Made by a program: the position numbers and the translations under genes
Source of the DNA: Planctomycetota bacterium
GTDB taxonomy: Bacteria > Planctomycetota > Phycisphaerae > WQYP01
Length of the DNA: 53,933 bases
Direction of reading: 5' to 3'
NCBI GenBank assembly: GCA_021810145.1
Contig: JAJZJL010000014.1
Location: forward strand, 1-53,933
In this document: piece by piece, positions 26,444 through 35,548 of the stretch
Position numbering within the stretch: position 1 is the stretch's first letter
Layout: the number at the start of each line of letters is the position of its first letter
Notes under the pieces: generated by a model
Databases searched by the model: none
The model's input: only the letters and a program-made list of their open reading frames with translations
What the model was told of the DNA's origin: nothing

Positions 26444-27079
26444 ATGGCTTTTCAGCTTCCTTCTTTACCGTATGACTTTAGCGCATTGGAACCGGTTATC
26501 GATACGCAAACCATGCAGATCCACCATGGCAAGCATCATGGCGCGTACGTTACCAACCTGAATAATGCCATCGCCGGCAAGGCCGCTTTGGAGGCCAAAA
26601 GCCTCGAGGCGCTTATCAGCGATCTGTCGGCTGTGCCGGAGGATATCCGGGTCGCTGTGCGCAACAATGGCGGCGGCAATGCCAATCACAGCATGTTCTG
26701 GCAGATTATGGCACCCAAGGGAAAAGGCGGCGGCGGCGAGCCTACCGGCGACTTGGCGGCGGCAATCAAATCCACCTTTGGTTCCTTTGCTGATTTCAAG
26801 ACACGCTTTGGAGAGGCGGCCACCAAACGGTTTGGTTCGGGCTGGGCGTGGCTCGTGCTGAAAGATGGAAAACTGGTCATTGGTTCAACCGCCAACCAGG
26901 ATAACCCGCTGATGGGAGAAGCTGTCTGCGGGTTGGGCGGCAAGCCGATTCTCGGGCTGGATGTCTGGGAACATGCCTATTATTTGAAATATCAAAACCG
27001 TCGGCCTGAATACATCACCAACTGGTGGGAAATTGTCAACTGGACCAAAGTGGCGGAAATTTATCAGTCATCAAAATAA
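26444..27079 (+). CDS. sodA: Superoxide dismutase, Mn type
   Basis: A 211-residue cytoplasmic enzyme that converts superoxide to peroxide and oxygen. The four metal ligands are H27 (MQIHHGKHH), H82 ([13 protein letters not shown]), D173 and H177 (DVWEHAYY). The glutamine in the second half (Q152 in TANQDNPL) and G77 fit Mn rather than Fe enzymes. The ATG at 26444 follows CAGGAG at 8 bases. It has its own promoter candidate and a strong terminator after it, so it is likely a single gene. Metal choice should be treated as likely, not certain. Confidence 0.93.
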   Translation: MAFQLPSLPYDFSALEPVIDTQTMQIHHGKHHGAYVTNLNNAIAGKAALEAKSLEALISDLSAVPEDIRVAVRNNGGGNANHSMFWQIMAPKGKGGGGEPTGDLAAAIKSTFGSFADFKTRFGEAATKRFGSGWAWLVLKDGKLVIGSTANQDNPLMGEAVCGLGGKPILGLDVWEHAYYLKYQNRRPEYITNWWEIVNWTKVAEIYQSSK

Positions 27080-27111
27080 TTTTGTCCCCGGCCATGTAAC
27101 ATGTATTGGAC

Positions 27112-27149
27112 AACGCCCAGGCGGGTAATGCCGCTTGGGCGTTTTTTTT
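27112..27149 (+). terminator. Rho-independent terminator after sodA
   Basis: AACGCCCA-G-GCGG (27112-27124) pairs with CCGC-T-TGGGCGTT (27131-27143) around a short loop, followed by a run of eight Ts. Confidence 0.9.
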
Positions 27150-27282
27150 ATGCTTCAAAAATCTCGTTCATTGGCACCTTTGCATGGTCGTTCACGAATG
27201 TGCCGCTACAGGATTGAATGGAAATTATTTTCACCGGTCTAAAAAGCGGTGGAAATCGGAAATTCGATTACAATTCCACATC

Positions 27283-29277
27283 ATGAAACGCATTTATGCC
27301 ATCGTTTTGAAACTGCTTCCGATGTTCGCACTGGTTGTGCCATTGCTTTTCGCCTTGACCGCCGCACATGCCCGCGCTGGCGGTGGTGAGGGTTTTGGCG
27401 GTGGTGGATTCGGCGGCGGTGACAACGGGGGCGGCGGCGGCGGTGGGGGAGTTATTATCTGGTGGATCGTGGAATATCTGGTCCTGGAGCATCCGGTCAT
27501 TGGTATTCCTGTATTGATTGTAGCCGCGATTTTATATTATAAAACCCACACTTCCGTCGCCGGCTATGTCCGCGATCAGCGCACGCAGGCCGGCCTTGCG
27601 GCCGTCGATGAAAACGCCGAGGCCGCGGCGGTGCGCGAATTGCAGCAATCCGATCCGGCATTTGATCTGCAAAAGTTTTACGGTCGGGTGAATACAGCTT
27701 TTCTGAAAATTCAGGATGCCTGGTGCGCCCAGAATCTGCAAACCATCCGCCCGTTTATTTCCGACGGCACACATGAACGATTCGGCCTGCAGTTCACGGA
27801 ACAGAAACTCGATTCCGTGCGTGATCGAATGAAAAATATTTCCGTTCAGCAAGTACAGATGGTGCAATTGATACATGACAATGTATTTGATTCCGCAACC
27901 GTCCGTATTACCGCCTCGGCTGTGGATCAAACCCTTTCCACCATGGACGGCACGGTTATATCCGGATCTGGTGAGGTGGAGGAATTCACGGAATACTGGA
28001 CTTTTCTGCGCCGCCGGGGAGCAAAAACCCCCAATGGAGCCGGTCTGATTGAAGGAAATTGCCCGAACTGTGGTGCGGCCATTGAACTCAATGCCGGTGC
28101 CCAATGCCAGAGTTGTCACGCTTTATTGCGCAGCGGTCAATACGACTGGGTGCTGGCGGAAATAACCCAGGATTCCCAATGGGAGCCGGAAACATCACGC
28201 GATACGCCCGGTGTAACGGCGCTGCAAACCCGTGATCCTGATTTCACGCTTGCCGGATTGGAAGATCGGGTTTCCGTGATATTCTGGCGAAAGGTTCTGG
28301 CGGATCGGCTCGGGAAGGTGGACCCGCTGCAGAAAGTGTCAGCGGCATCATTTACCCAACGCTACAGCGCTCTGCTGGCCCCGCAGGCCGATGGTCAGCG
28401 GGCCTTCTGGGGTGATTGTGCGGTGGGGGCGGTGCAAACCATGGGAATTATCACCGGTGCTCCAATGGATAAGGCTCTGGTTGAAGTGCGATGGTCGAGT
28501 CGGCGGTATCAGACCGATGCAACTGGAAAAACGAGAAAAACGCCGCAGAGCAATCTCGCCCACCATCTGATGGTTTTGGAGCGCCAAAGCAGTGTCAGAA
28601 GCGATCCGGATAAGGGTATATCCTCCGCGCATTGCCCGAACTGCGGCGCTCCGGTTATGGATGATACATCCAATGCATGCAGTTTCTGCGGTACGGTACT
28701 TAATGATGGCTCCAGCGACTGGATTCTTCTTGATATGCTGCCGGTATACGGACAGGACGCACAGGATTTACTTCTGGCTCTGGCGCAAAACAATAACCTG
28801 ATTTCAGATCCCGCGAAAACGCGCCAACAGGTTGCGGCAATGCTCAATGTCGCACCGCCGCCGCCCAGTGGTCTGTTGGCTTGGATGGTTAAATCGGTAG
28901 TGGACAACGGCAATATTGACGGTGGCGAAGAACGCATGTTGCGGCATATGGCGGACCGGCGCGGTGTCACCGATGAACAGTTGCACCGTATGATGGACGC
29001 GGCGCGCCGCGGAGAATTGCAGATCACCGAACCCCAATCACCCGATGAAATTCATCGCTGGCTCGGGGCCATGGTGGCCGCCGCCGTAATGGACGGCGAA
29101 TTAACTCCCACGGAACAGCGGTTAATTGCGACGGTTGGTCAAAAATATGGCTTAAGCTCATATGACATAAAAATGCTGATCCGGCAGCAGCATGACCAGC
29201 TTTATGCTGCCGCCCGGCAGGCGTTAAGTGATCGCCGCCAGCAAATGCGTACCGCAAGTGGTGCTGCGAGCCGGTAA
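27283..29277 (+). CDS. Tim44-like/zinc-ribbon/TerB-like membrane protein
   Basis: A 664-residue protein with an unusual stack of domains. Residues 1-31 are a signal or anchor, followed by a Gly-rich stretch (33-56) and a transmembrane segment (57-86). A Tim44-like domain (about 120-250) ends in a zinc ribbon (C260, C263, C275, C278). A second Tim44-like domain (about 315-435) ends in a second ribbon (C451, C454, C466, C469). The C-terminal 130 residues match TerB-like helical repeats (NGNIDGGEERMLRHMADRRG and MDGELTPTEQRLIATVGQKY). Tim44-like proteins are membrane-associated in transport; TerB-like domains occur in stress systems. The ATG at 27283 is the first Met of the signal; function is unknown. 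Confidence 0.75.
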   Translation: MKRIYAIVLKLLPMFALVVPLLFALTAAHARAGGGEGFGGGGFGGGDNGGGGGGGGVIIWWIVEYLVLEHPVIGIPVLIVAAILYYKTHTSVAGYVRDQRTQAGLAAVDENAEAAAVRELQQSDPAFDLQKFYGRVNTAFLKIQDAWCAQNLQTIRPFISDGTHERFGLQFTEQKLDSVRDRMKNISVQQVQMVQLIHDNVFDSATVRITASAVDQTLSTMDGTVISGSGEVEEFTEYWTFLRRRGAKTPNGAGLIEGNCPNCGAAIELNAGAQCQSCHALLRSGQYDWVLAEITQDSQWEPETSRDTPGVTALQTRDPDFTLAGLEDRVSVIFWRKVLADRLGKVDPLQKVSAASFTQRYSALLAPQADGQRAFWGDCAVGAVQTMGIITGAPMDKALVEVRWSSRRYQTDATGKTRKTPQSNLAHHLMVLERQSSVRSDPDKGISSAHCPNCGAPVMDDTSNACSFCGTVLNDGSSDWILLDMLPVYGQDAQDLLLALAQNNNLISDPAKTRQQVAAMLNVAPPPPSGLLAWMVKSVVDNGNIDGGEERMLRHMADRRGVTDEQLHRMMDAARRGELQITEPQSPDEIHRWLGAMVAAAVMDGELTPTEQRLIATVGQKYGLSSYDIKMLIRQQHDQLYAAARQALSDRRQQMRTASGAASR

Positions 29278-29387
29278 GCATGGCGTGTGCTCAATGAAAC
29301 GAAAGCCGAAAAAAGTTCAAGCCGCTCCCGGTTCGGCCATAACTTGCGCTTTGACATATCCGCCGCTTTCAAACATGATCGACAATT

Positions 29388-30158
29388 ATGAAAAGCCAGA
29401 CCGTTGAACATTCTCCCGTTGCCACATCGTCCGCGGACTTTGCGCAGCGACTGTGGAATTCCGGACAGGAACTGCTGGCGGCGGGGCGGTACGTTGCTGC
29501 CCGGAGAGAATTGGAGGCCGCCGAACGACAGGCTTTCCTTAAACGTGATGCGGCCTTGCTGGCACAGATATATCTGCCGCTGCTGGAGGCGGCTCGGCAA
29601 ATTCGACAGTTCTGCTGCGATGGCGTTATCGCTTTGACCCCGGCAAACAGCCGGGAACATCGTTTGGCCCTGCGGGAAGTGTCTAAAGCCGGCGGCGTGT
29701 TGCTGAAGATTCAAGCTGCCGGCCTGAATCATCCCGGTACCTTGTCGATCCCCGCCGAGGTCCCGGTGGAATCGCTGCGTATTGTACAACAGCACCACCA
29801 TTGGCGAATTACAACGCCTTGTCGCAAAAAATTACATGATCCACAGCCACAGCCCAAAGGTATTGAAGTGTCATGGACACGCGATGCTCGAAAGGTTATC
29901 GCGCCGGCCCCGCCTGATGCGCTCGTGGCTATACTTCCGATGCCGGGTGTTTATCATCCGGGGAATCCATACCATGCTCAGGCTCGAGAAACGCTTTTAT
30001 TAACTTTTGAGGCATTGGCGCTGTACTGGCTGGCACGACAGGGCGCGTTACCCCCCGGTTGGACGGAATTGTCCATTCTGCGTCAGGCCCGGAGCATTGA
30101 CCCCGCTTGTGAACGGGTTCTAATGCGGATGATGACCGTTGCCCAGGCACTCATCTGA
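29388..30158 (+). CDS. Hypothetical protein with TPR-like N-terminus
   Basis: A 256-residue protein I do not recognise. Residues 15-75 look like a helical repeat (LWNSGQELLAAGRYVAARRE and LEAAERQAFLKRDAALLAQI), similar to a tetratricopeptide unit. No signal peptide or membrane segment is seen. It starts 110 bases after the Tim44/TerB-like gene on the same strand and its last 8 bases overlap the 3' end of the opposite-strand DCC-family gene. No clear ribosome binding site precedes the ATG. A link with the upstream gene is possible but unproven. Confidence 0.65.
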   Translation: MKSQTVEHSPVATSSADFAQRLWNSGQELLAAGRYVAARRELEAAERQAFLKRDAALLAQIYLPLLEAARQIRQFCCDGVIALTPANSREHRLALREVSKAGGVLLKIQAAGLNHPGTLSIPAEVPVESLRIVQQHHHWRITTPCRKKLHDPQPQPKGIEVSWTRDARKVIAPAPPDALVAILPMPGVYHPGNPYHAQARETLLLTFEALALYWLARQGALPPGWTELSILRQARSIDPACERVLMRMMTVAQALI

Positions 30159-30567
30159 CCGCTTGGTTTGGCTTGCAGTGTGTTGAATCGCAACCGCCGA
30201 AGAGCCGCACCCGATTTTGTGCAAAAGCCCTGTAAGCTCTGTCCGCGATTGTTCGCACAGGAGGCAAACGCAATAATGCGATCATGAGCCGCCGATCCAG
30301 CCGCGGGGGCAATGCATTCCAAATGCATATAAATGCCTCCACCTCGGTAAAGACCTGTCCGTCGGCCGTCAATACGTGCATGACATCATGCACACGTTGA
30401 GCGTCCAGCCCATAAGCGGTAGCATTGAAATCCGGCGCGGCGATGTCAATGGCTCGAAGGTGCCCGAGACGATCATGCCGAAGATGGCGTTGGATTTCCC
30501 GGTTACAGACCGGACATTGACCATCATAAAAGATGCGAAGCGGATATTGTTGTGATACTTGTTGCAT
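30151..30567 (-). CDS. DCC-family (DUF393) thiol-redox-like protein
   Basis: A 138-residue protein of the DCC family, named for a conserved N-terminal Asp-Cys-Cys motif. Here it reads IFYDGQCPVCNREI, with the CxxC pair that resembles a thioredoxin-like redox site. A late second Cys pair region (GGCDSTHCKP) is also present. Family members are predicted thiol-disulfide oxidoreductases. The C-terminal end overlaps the convergent hypothetical gene by 8 bases. No strong ribosome binding site is seen before the ATG at 30567, so the start is not firm. Confidence 0.78.
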   Translation of the reverse strand: MQQVSQQYPLRIFYDGQCPVCNREIQRHLRHDRLGHLRAIDIAAPDFNATAYGLDAQRVHDVMHVLTADGQVFTEVEAFICIWNALPPRLDRRLMIALLRLPPVRTIADRAYRAFAQNRVRLFGGCDSTHCKPNQAVR

Positions 30568-30758
30568 ACGAGGTAACGTTAGGCGAGTAGTTCGGACGAA
30601 TCCAGTAGTGAATAGTGTATTTTCGTGTTTGTGTTAAATCGAAAAAAGTGTGACCGTGGCGAATTACAGTGAAAATGAATTCCGTCAGAGCCAACGTTTA
30701 CCATAGGAAGCGCGGATCGAACCTAAAACCGTTATCCGCGTAATAAAGGAAGGGCCTG

Positions 30759-31352
30759 ATGGCCACGGATGAAGATCTTGTTGCGGAGTTTGTGGCCGGT
30801 AATCAGGCTGCATTTGCCGAATTGGTGGAACGCTACCGCCGGGAGCTTTTCAGCTTCTTGCAGCGCTTTGTCAATGAGGCGGCTTTAGCGGAGGATTTGT
30901 TTCAGGAAACTTTCATTCAGGTCTATCGCAGCGCTGCGACGTTTGACTCCAAACGGCGGTTTCGTCCGTGGTTATTCACCATTGCGGCCAATAAAGCTCG
31001 CGATTATTTGCGTGCCAGTATGCGGCGGGGCACGCAGTCGCTGGATAATAGCTCCGGCCATGACGGCGAACAGGGAACATTCTTGGACCTGATGGAGTCT
31101 GATACGCTATCCGCCCCGGACCGGTTAATTGATATGGAGGACGCCGATGCGGTTCGGCAAATCATCGCCCGGCTGCCGGCGATTTATCGCGAGGTGCTGT
31201 TGTTAAGCTATTACAACCGCTTCGCGTATAAAGAAATTGCGGAAATGCTGGGAATTCCGCTGGGAACGGTAAAAAGTCGTCTCCACTCGGCTCTGGCCAT
31301 GTTTGGCGAAGCCTGGAGTGTGCGATCAGGCGAAAGGAAGCAACGTGATTAA
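30759..31352 (+). CDS. ECF-type RNA polymerase sigma factor
   Basis: A 197-residue sigma-70 family protein of the extracytoplasmic-function class, which directs RNA polymerase to stress or envelope promoters. Region 2 contains FAELVERYRRELFSFLQRFV and EDLFQETFIQVYR with FRPWLFTIAANKARD. Region 4 holds the promoter-binding helix-turn-helix YKEIAEMLGIPLGTVKSRLH. AAAGGAAGG lies before the ATG. The next gene, 53 bases downstream, encodes a membrane protein that is probably its anti-sigma partner. No target promoters can be named from this window. Confidence 0.9.
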   Translation: MATDEDLVAEFVAGNQAAFAELVERYRRELFSFLQRFVNEAALAEDLFQETFIQVYRSAATFDSKRRFRPWLFTIAANKARDYLRASMRRGTQSLDNSSGHDGEQGTFLDLMESDTLSAPDRLIDMEDADAVRQIIARLPAIYREVLLLSYYNRFAYKEIAEMLGIPLGTVKSRLHSALAMFGEAWSVRSGERKQRD

Positions 31353-31405
31353 AAAACCGTGGGCGATACAGCCCCGGCGCGCCGGGAGTAAAAAGGTGAA
31401 ATGCC

Positions 31406-32428
31406 ATGTTAAACCCTGACAGTGATAATCAGGAAATTCCCCAAAAGCCATTAGCCGATCATGAGGCTGCGTATATCGATGCAATCCTTGAGCACGGCAA
31501 CTTGGATCACACCGGTGAACAAAATGTTGACAACGTGGCATGTCCGCCCCGATTGACGGAAATTATTCATGCGCTGTCGCAATTGCCGCCCGTTGAGCCG
31601 CCGGCGGATTTGACCCGCCGCACCGTTGCGGCGGCGGGAGCTGTCGCTATTCCGCCAAGCGTGCTTCCTGCCGACAAATCTATGCTTACCAATACCCGGC
31701 TCCAGCGTCGAATATGGGACCCGCGCAAGGCGGACATTGCGGTGATGCTCGTTGCGGCGGCCCTGCTGCTGACGGTAACAATTTTTCAGCTTAACAAAGC
31801 TCGCACACTGGCGGTTCAGTCTTCCTGTGCCAACAATCTGGCTCTTCTGGGTACCGCTTTCGGACAATATTCGGCGACCAACAATGGACTGCTTCCAAGC
31901 GAGGTTATTCCAGCCGACCATAACTGGCTGCCGCGCAGCATGGCTCCGCAGTTGCATCGAGCCGCCAATGCGCATTGCAATCTGGCTGATCTATCACCCA
32001 TGCTTAATGCGCCCGCACGCTACAGCTCCTGGACCCGGATGATTTGTCCGGCGGTTGCAGGCACATCGACGACGGTATTGTTTAATCCCGCGGAAGATCA
32101 TCCAGTATGGTCTTCAATTGGATATAGCTACATAGATCAATTATCCGACTACCACCATCACTGGGGACAAGCCGGACATGTGGCGGTACTGGCGGATCGC
32201 AATCCATTGTTTTACGGCGGTGGCGCGCAACAGGTAAACATGAATTCATGGAATCACAATTGCCTGGGCCAGAATGTGCTTTACGACGATGGCAGTGTTT
32301 TCTGGACCCGCACGCCTGATGTCGGTCCCATGCACGATAATATATGGACCCTGGGAAGACCGCCCTTGCGGGTCTATTCAGGCGTGGAAGAGCCTGCCTC
32401 GCGCTACGATATTATTTTGGTTCCCTAG
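31406..32428 (+). CDS. Membrane protein, anti-sigma/DUF1559-like fusion
   Basis: A 340-residue protein with a 109-residue cytoplasmic part, one transmembrane helix (110-129) and an exported C-terminal domain. The exported part resembles DUF1559 pilin-like proteins of planctomycetes: CANNLALLGTAFGQYSATNN after the helix, and a late motif with H284 followed by DG at 295-296, one residue longer than the named H-X9-DG signature. DUF1559 proteins normally begin with the pilin helix; here it is internal. Placement 53 bases after the ECF sigma gene suggests an anti-sigma role for the N-terminal part, which has no zinc motif. AAGGTG precedes the ATG. Confidence 0.7.
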   Translation: MLNPDSDNQEIPQKPLADHEAAYIDAILEHGNLDHTGEQNVDNVACPPRLTEIIHALSQLPPVEPPADLTRRTVAAAGAVAIPPSVLPADKSMLTNTRLQRRIWDPRKADIAVMLVAAALLLTVTIFQLNKARTLAVQSSCANNLALLGTAFGQYSATNNGLLPSEVIPADHNWLPRSMAPQLHRAANAHCNLADLSPMLNAPARYSSWTRMICPAVAGTSTTVLFNPAEDHPVWSSIGYSYIDQLSDYHHHWGQAGHVAVLADRNPLFYGGGAQQVNMNSWNHNCLGQNVLYDDGSVFWTRTPDVGPMHDNIWTLGRPPLRVYSGVEEPASRYDIILVP

Positions 32429-32492
32429 CGAATGGTGAGCCGCGGCAAGGCGCTGCGGCAATTCAGAAACAGCCACAATTAAAAGACGTATT

Positions 32493-33233
32493 TCAGCTTG
32501 CGACCTTTGCAATCAGCAGAACATTGTCAAACGGTGTGCCTTGACTCATCGGTACGCTTGTCACGTTAAATCCCAACGATTGCAAAGCCTGCCGCCATTG
32601 ATCCAGCGTGCGACAATACAACTTTACCAGCCCATGGCCGCGGGCAGCGGCGGCCATGACATCCACCCAATTGCTGAGGCGGAAGGGCCAGCCGCCCGCC
32701 GCATTTCCGATACGCAATAGCAGTGTGCCCCTGGTACTCAGTGCCGCGCGCACGCGGCGCAGAACATCATCCTGCGCCGGAGAATCCATGTAATGCAGCA
32801 CATCAAGAATAACCACCACATCCGCCTGCCCGAATGCCGCGGTGCGGATGTCTCCCTGTTCCACCTGCACGCCTTCGCTGATTAAAACGCTGGCACGCCG
32901 CACATCTTTGGGCATCAGTTCGATGCCGCGATACGTTGTTGCCTTTGGGGCACTGGGCCAATCCGTGGGCCATGTGCCCGCGGAGCACATGGCCTCCGCC
33001 GCCCGCAGCCACGCCGCCAGCAGCCCCTGCCCGCAGCCCAGATCCAGTATTCGTGATCGCTCTGGAATCAATCCATGTTCCAATAGTCCGAAAAATACCG
33101 GATCTCCGCCCAGTTTTCCCTTCGCAAAATGCCATGCAAAAGGACCGGCTGCCCGATACGGTTGGGCGGCAGTTGTCACCATTTCCTTTTTCCATCCGGC
33201 GATGTGCTTTATCTGTTCCATCACGCGAGGCAT
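32493..33233 (-). CDS. Class I SAM-dependent methyltransferase
   Basis: A protein of about 246 residues with the class I methyltransferase fold. Motif I is RILDLGCGQGLLAAWL; acidic motif II is in YRGIELMPKD; motif IV is DVVVILDVLHYMD; LLLRIGNAAGG follows. The substrate cannot be read; the neighbours (sigma factor module and STAS protein) do not help. The start is uncertain: ATGs at 33233 and 33221 and a TTG at 33284 are in frame, none with a good ribosome binding site. It is convergent with the anti-sigma-like gene across 64 bases. Confidence 0.8.
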   Translation of the reverse strand: MPRVMEQIKHIAGWKKEMVTTAAQPYRAAGPFAWHFAKGKLGGDPVFFGLLEHGLIPERSRILDLGCGQGLLAAWLRAAEAMCSAGTWPTDWPSAPKATTYRGIELMPKDVRRASVLISEGVQVEQGDIRTAAFGQADVVVILDVLHYMDSPAQDDVLRRVRAALSTRGTLLLRIGNAAGGWPFRLSNWVDVMAAAARGHGLVKLYCRTLDQWRQALQSLGFNVTSVPMSQGTPFDNVLLIAKVAS

Positions 33234-33481
33234 TGTATCCGTACAAGGCACAATTGATAATGCCAATGACCAAATGCCGGTCAACCAACGCTCTAATCGA
33301 ACAAAATACGAAATTATTGCCTTCCCGCCGCAGTCCCGATCTCAATCGGGATCGAAACCCGCGGTCTTATTCGCGAACAAAGCGTCAATAACAATTAAGT
33401 CACGTCCGCGATCAACGGCTATGCGATGCCTTCCCGATAGCCGTCGGAACTGCGGAACTGCCTGACCGCCCGTTTCGTGGG
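33234..33481. other. Gap with two hairpins
   Basis: Holds TCCCGAT/ATCGGGA (33334-33340/33345-33351) and an 8-bp stem ACGGCTAT/ATAGCCGT (33415-33422/33437-33444). Neither has a U-tract. The second lies 38 bases beyond the STAS gene stop and may mark its transcript end. No gene is supported. Confidence 0.4.
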
Positions 33482-33895
33482 TCAGGATTTGATGCCGCCC
33501 GGTTTTACCAGGCGCAGCCAGCTTTGTATTTTGTTCAAGGCCTCTTGAGTGTCGCTGTGAATTTGAAAAAGCGTATCCAGACGGGTGGTGGAAAACACCT
33601 CCCGGATTTCCGGACGGATGGAGGCCAGGCGAATTTGCCCCTGATGCGCAATAATTTCCTGCCGCAGGTTCAATAAAGTTCGCAATGCCATGGATGATAG
33701 ATGCTGCACCATTGCGAAATCAATCACCACAAGTGGAGGCTTCTTTTCCTTGATTGCCATCCGAATATCGCCTTCAATCCGATCCAGCACGGCCGCGTCC
33801 AATAGTTGTTCGCTGCGCAGTTCGAGCACAATTACCGGATCATGTTCAACAATCTTAATTGGTGATAAACGATCTATGATTGCACCTCCGGCCAT
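33482..33895 (-). CDS. STAS-domain anti-anti-sigma-like protein
   Basis: A protein of about 137 residues with a single STAS domain, as in SpoIIAA-like anti-anti-sigma factors that bind and block anti-sigma kinases. The key motif, VVIDFAMVQHLSSMALRTLLNL, keeps the Ser that is normally phosphorylated. The N-terminal half has a SpoIIAA-like beta strand layout (VIVLELRSEQLLDAAVLDRI). The ATG at 33895 is chosen; a GTG at 33919 is possible. No RsbW-type kinase is in the window. It is divergent from the S10 operon promoter region. Confidence 0.83.
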   Translation of the reverse strand: MAGGAIIDRLSPIKIVEHDPVIVLELRSEQLLDAAVLDRIEGDIRMAIKEKKPPLVVIDFAMVQHLSSMALRTLLNLRQEIIAHQGQIRLASIRPEIREVFSTTRLDTLFQIHSDTQEALNKIQSWLRLVKPGGIKS

Positions 33896-34047
33896 GAAAG
33901 ATGTCCCGATATGACACACAAAAACTAAGTCCGGGCATCACCGTGCCTAAGATACCCGCTTGCGGTGCGGGAGTAAATTGTGAATGGGAGAGGCGCAAGC
34001 CAAAACAAGTCCATGCCCAGCCCGAACAAAGAACAATAAAATAATAT

Positions 34048-34075
34048 TTGACACAAATCGGCGAATGGGTATACT
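34048..34075 (+). promoter_or_regulatory. S10 operon promoter
   Basis: TTGACA (34048-34053), a 16-base spacer and TATACT (34070-34075): perfect -35 and one mismatch in -10. It is the best promoter in the window, sits about 135 bases before rpsJ and points into the long ribosomal-protein block. Confidence 0.85.
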
Positions 34076-34081
34076 ACCCAA

Positions 34082-34208
34082 TCTTGGCTTTGGTCGAAAG
34101 CTCACTACTTTCAGCAAAGACAGGCAAAATATCATGACTGGTGCAGGTTTGCCGGTCAGATTGAACGGAAAAAACGCGGGTAAAGCCGATACAACGGACA
34201 GGATAAGT
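34082..34208 (+). promoter_or_regulatory. S10 operon 5' leader, structured
   Basis: About 127 bases between the predicted transcription start and rpsJ. GCTTT/AAAGC (34087-34091/34097-34101) and GAAAG/CTTTC (34096-34100/34108-34112) overlap and cannot form together. A third stem is GACTGG/CCGGTC (34136-34141/34152-34157). In E. coli the matching leader is the site of feedback control by L4. Whether this leader works that way is inference. Confidence 0.45.
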
Positions 34209-34529
34209 ATGTCAGCAGCAGCCCCACATGAAAGAATTCGCATCCGTATGGAAGCCTACGATCACCGGGCGTTGGACTCTTCGGCCAAGGAAATCGTGGA
34301 CCATGCCAAACGCACCAGTGCCAAGGTATTTGGGCCGATTCCGTTGCCCACCCGCGTTGAGAAATTTACTGTTTTGCGGTCTCCCCACATTGACAAAAAG
34401 AGCCGCGAACAGTTTGAAATCCGCACACATAAGCGGATTATTGAAATTATGGAACCCACCCCCCGCACCATTGAAGCGCTGAACCGCCTGGTGGTGCCTG
34501 CGGGTGTGTTTGTAAAGATCAAAGCGTAA
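34209..34529 (+). CDS. rpsJ: 30S ribosomal protein S10
   Basis: A 106-residue protein of the 30S head and partner of NusB in antitermination. Marks are [40 protein letters not shown] and [16 protein letters not shown]. The ATG at 34209 with AGGA 6 bases upstream gives the normal length; the frame is open back to 33984 but that part is leader. It is the first gene of the block. The gap to rplC is 264 bases, long for this operon, and contains a hairpin (ATGAACGG with CCGTCGTTCAT, about 34564-34589). Confidence 0.97.
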   Translation: MSAAAPHERIRIRMEAYDHRALDSSAKEIVDHAKRTSAKVFGPIPLPTRVEKFTVLRSPHIDKKSREQFEIRTHKRIIEIMEPTPRTIEALNRLVVPAGVFVKIKA

Positions 34530-34793
34530 ACAGGTTCCTGCATTGGATACTGTTTCACGCGGCATGAACGGTTAAATTCCGTCGTTCATCGCCACCTGAG
34601 TGATCTCGGGCAAGCCGGTTGCAATGTTCTCGTGGAACGTTCGCAGGTCTTGCCTCGCTAAGCCAGTTTTATTGCACCGTCTGAAAAGCGTTGCAGTGCC
34701 GACTGGACGGGATATCCGGGAGAACCTGACACCATCCCAACGCGGGACGGAAAACGGGTTCCCAGATGAGCGTAACGACGGCAGAGGTATGCC

Positions 34794-35486
34794 ATGAGCG
34801 ATAATGGTAACAATAATCTATTGGCTGCATTACTTGGCCGCAAGGTCGGTATGACGCAGATCTATGATGACGCTGGAACCATCATTCCGGTTACGGTTGT
34901 GCAGGCTGGTCCTTGCGTGGTGACACAAGTCAAAACCGAGGAAGGCAAGGATGGCTATAATGCCGTCCAATTGGGCTTTGAAGACATCAAAGATCGTCGA
35001 AGCACAAAACCCCTCATCGGCCACTGTAAAAAGACCGGTCAGACAACTGCCAAGCGGTTCTTCCGTGAAGTTCGTTTGACTGAAAAGCCAACCGTTGCTG
35101 CGGGTGCAACTTTGGACGTTTCCACATTTGATACCATCAAGTGGGTTGACGTAGTCGGAACCAGCAAGGGTAAAGGCTTTCAGGGCGTAATGAAACGCTG
35201 GAATTTCGGCGGCCAGCCGGCCTCGCATGGCACGGAGCGTAAGCACCGCTCGCCAGGCGGTATTGGTGGTGGTCAGGCACCTCGAGGTCATGGTCGCGGT
35301 ATCAAGAAAGGCAAGAAGATGGCCGGTCATCTGGGCGTCGAGCGGGTCACAGCCCGCAATCTTGCCTTGGTTGGTGTGGATAAGGAAAAAAATCTGCTGT
35401 TGATTAAAGGCGCTGTACCGGGTGCCAATGGCGGGCTGGTTTTTGTACGCAAAGCAAAGACCAAAAAAATTCCGGTGGCTGGTTAA
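34794..35486 (+). CDS. rplC: 50S ribosomal protein L3
   Basis: A 230-residue protein that nucleates 50S assembly near the peptidyl transferase centre. Marks are LLGRKVGMTQIYDD, VVGTSKGKGFQGVMKRW and the central loop GGQPASHGTERKHRSPGGIG, where the family carries a methylated Gln. The N-terminus has about ten extra residues (MSDNGNNNLLAA). AGAGGT lies before the ATG. It is followed 62 bases on by rplD. Confidence 0.97.
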   Translation: MSDNGNNNLLAALLGRKVGMTQIYDDAGTIIPVTVVQAGPCVVTQVKTEEGKDGYNAVQLGFEDIKDRRSTKPLIGHCKKTGQTTAKRFFREVRLTEKPTVAAGATLDVSTFDTIKWVDVVGTSKGKGFQGVMKRWNFGGQPASHGTERKHRSPGGIGGGQAPRGHGRGIKKGKKMAGHLGVERVTARNLALVGVDKEKNLLLIKGAVPGANGGLVFVRKAKTKKIPVAG

Positions 35487-35548
35487 GTACGTGTGATAAT
35501 TACGGGCCGGCTGGAAAGCCATGGTCCGGTAGAATCAGGTGATGGCTC

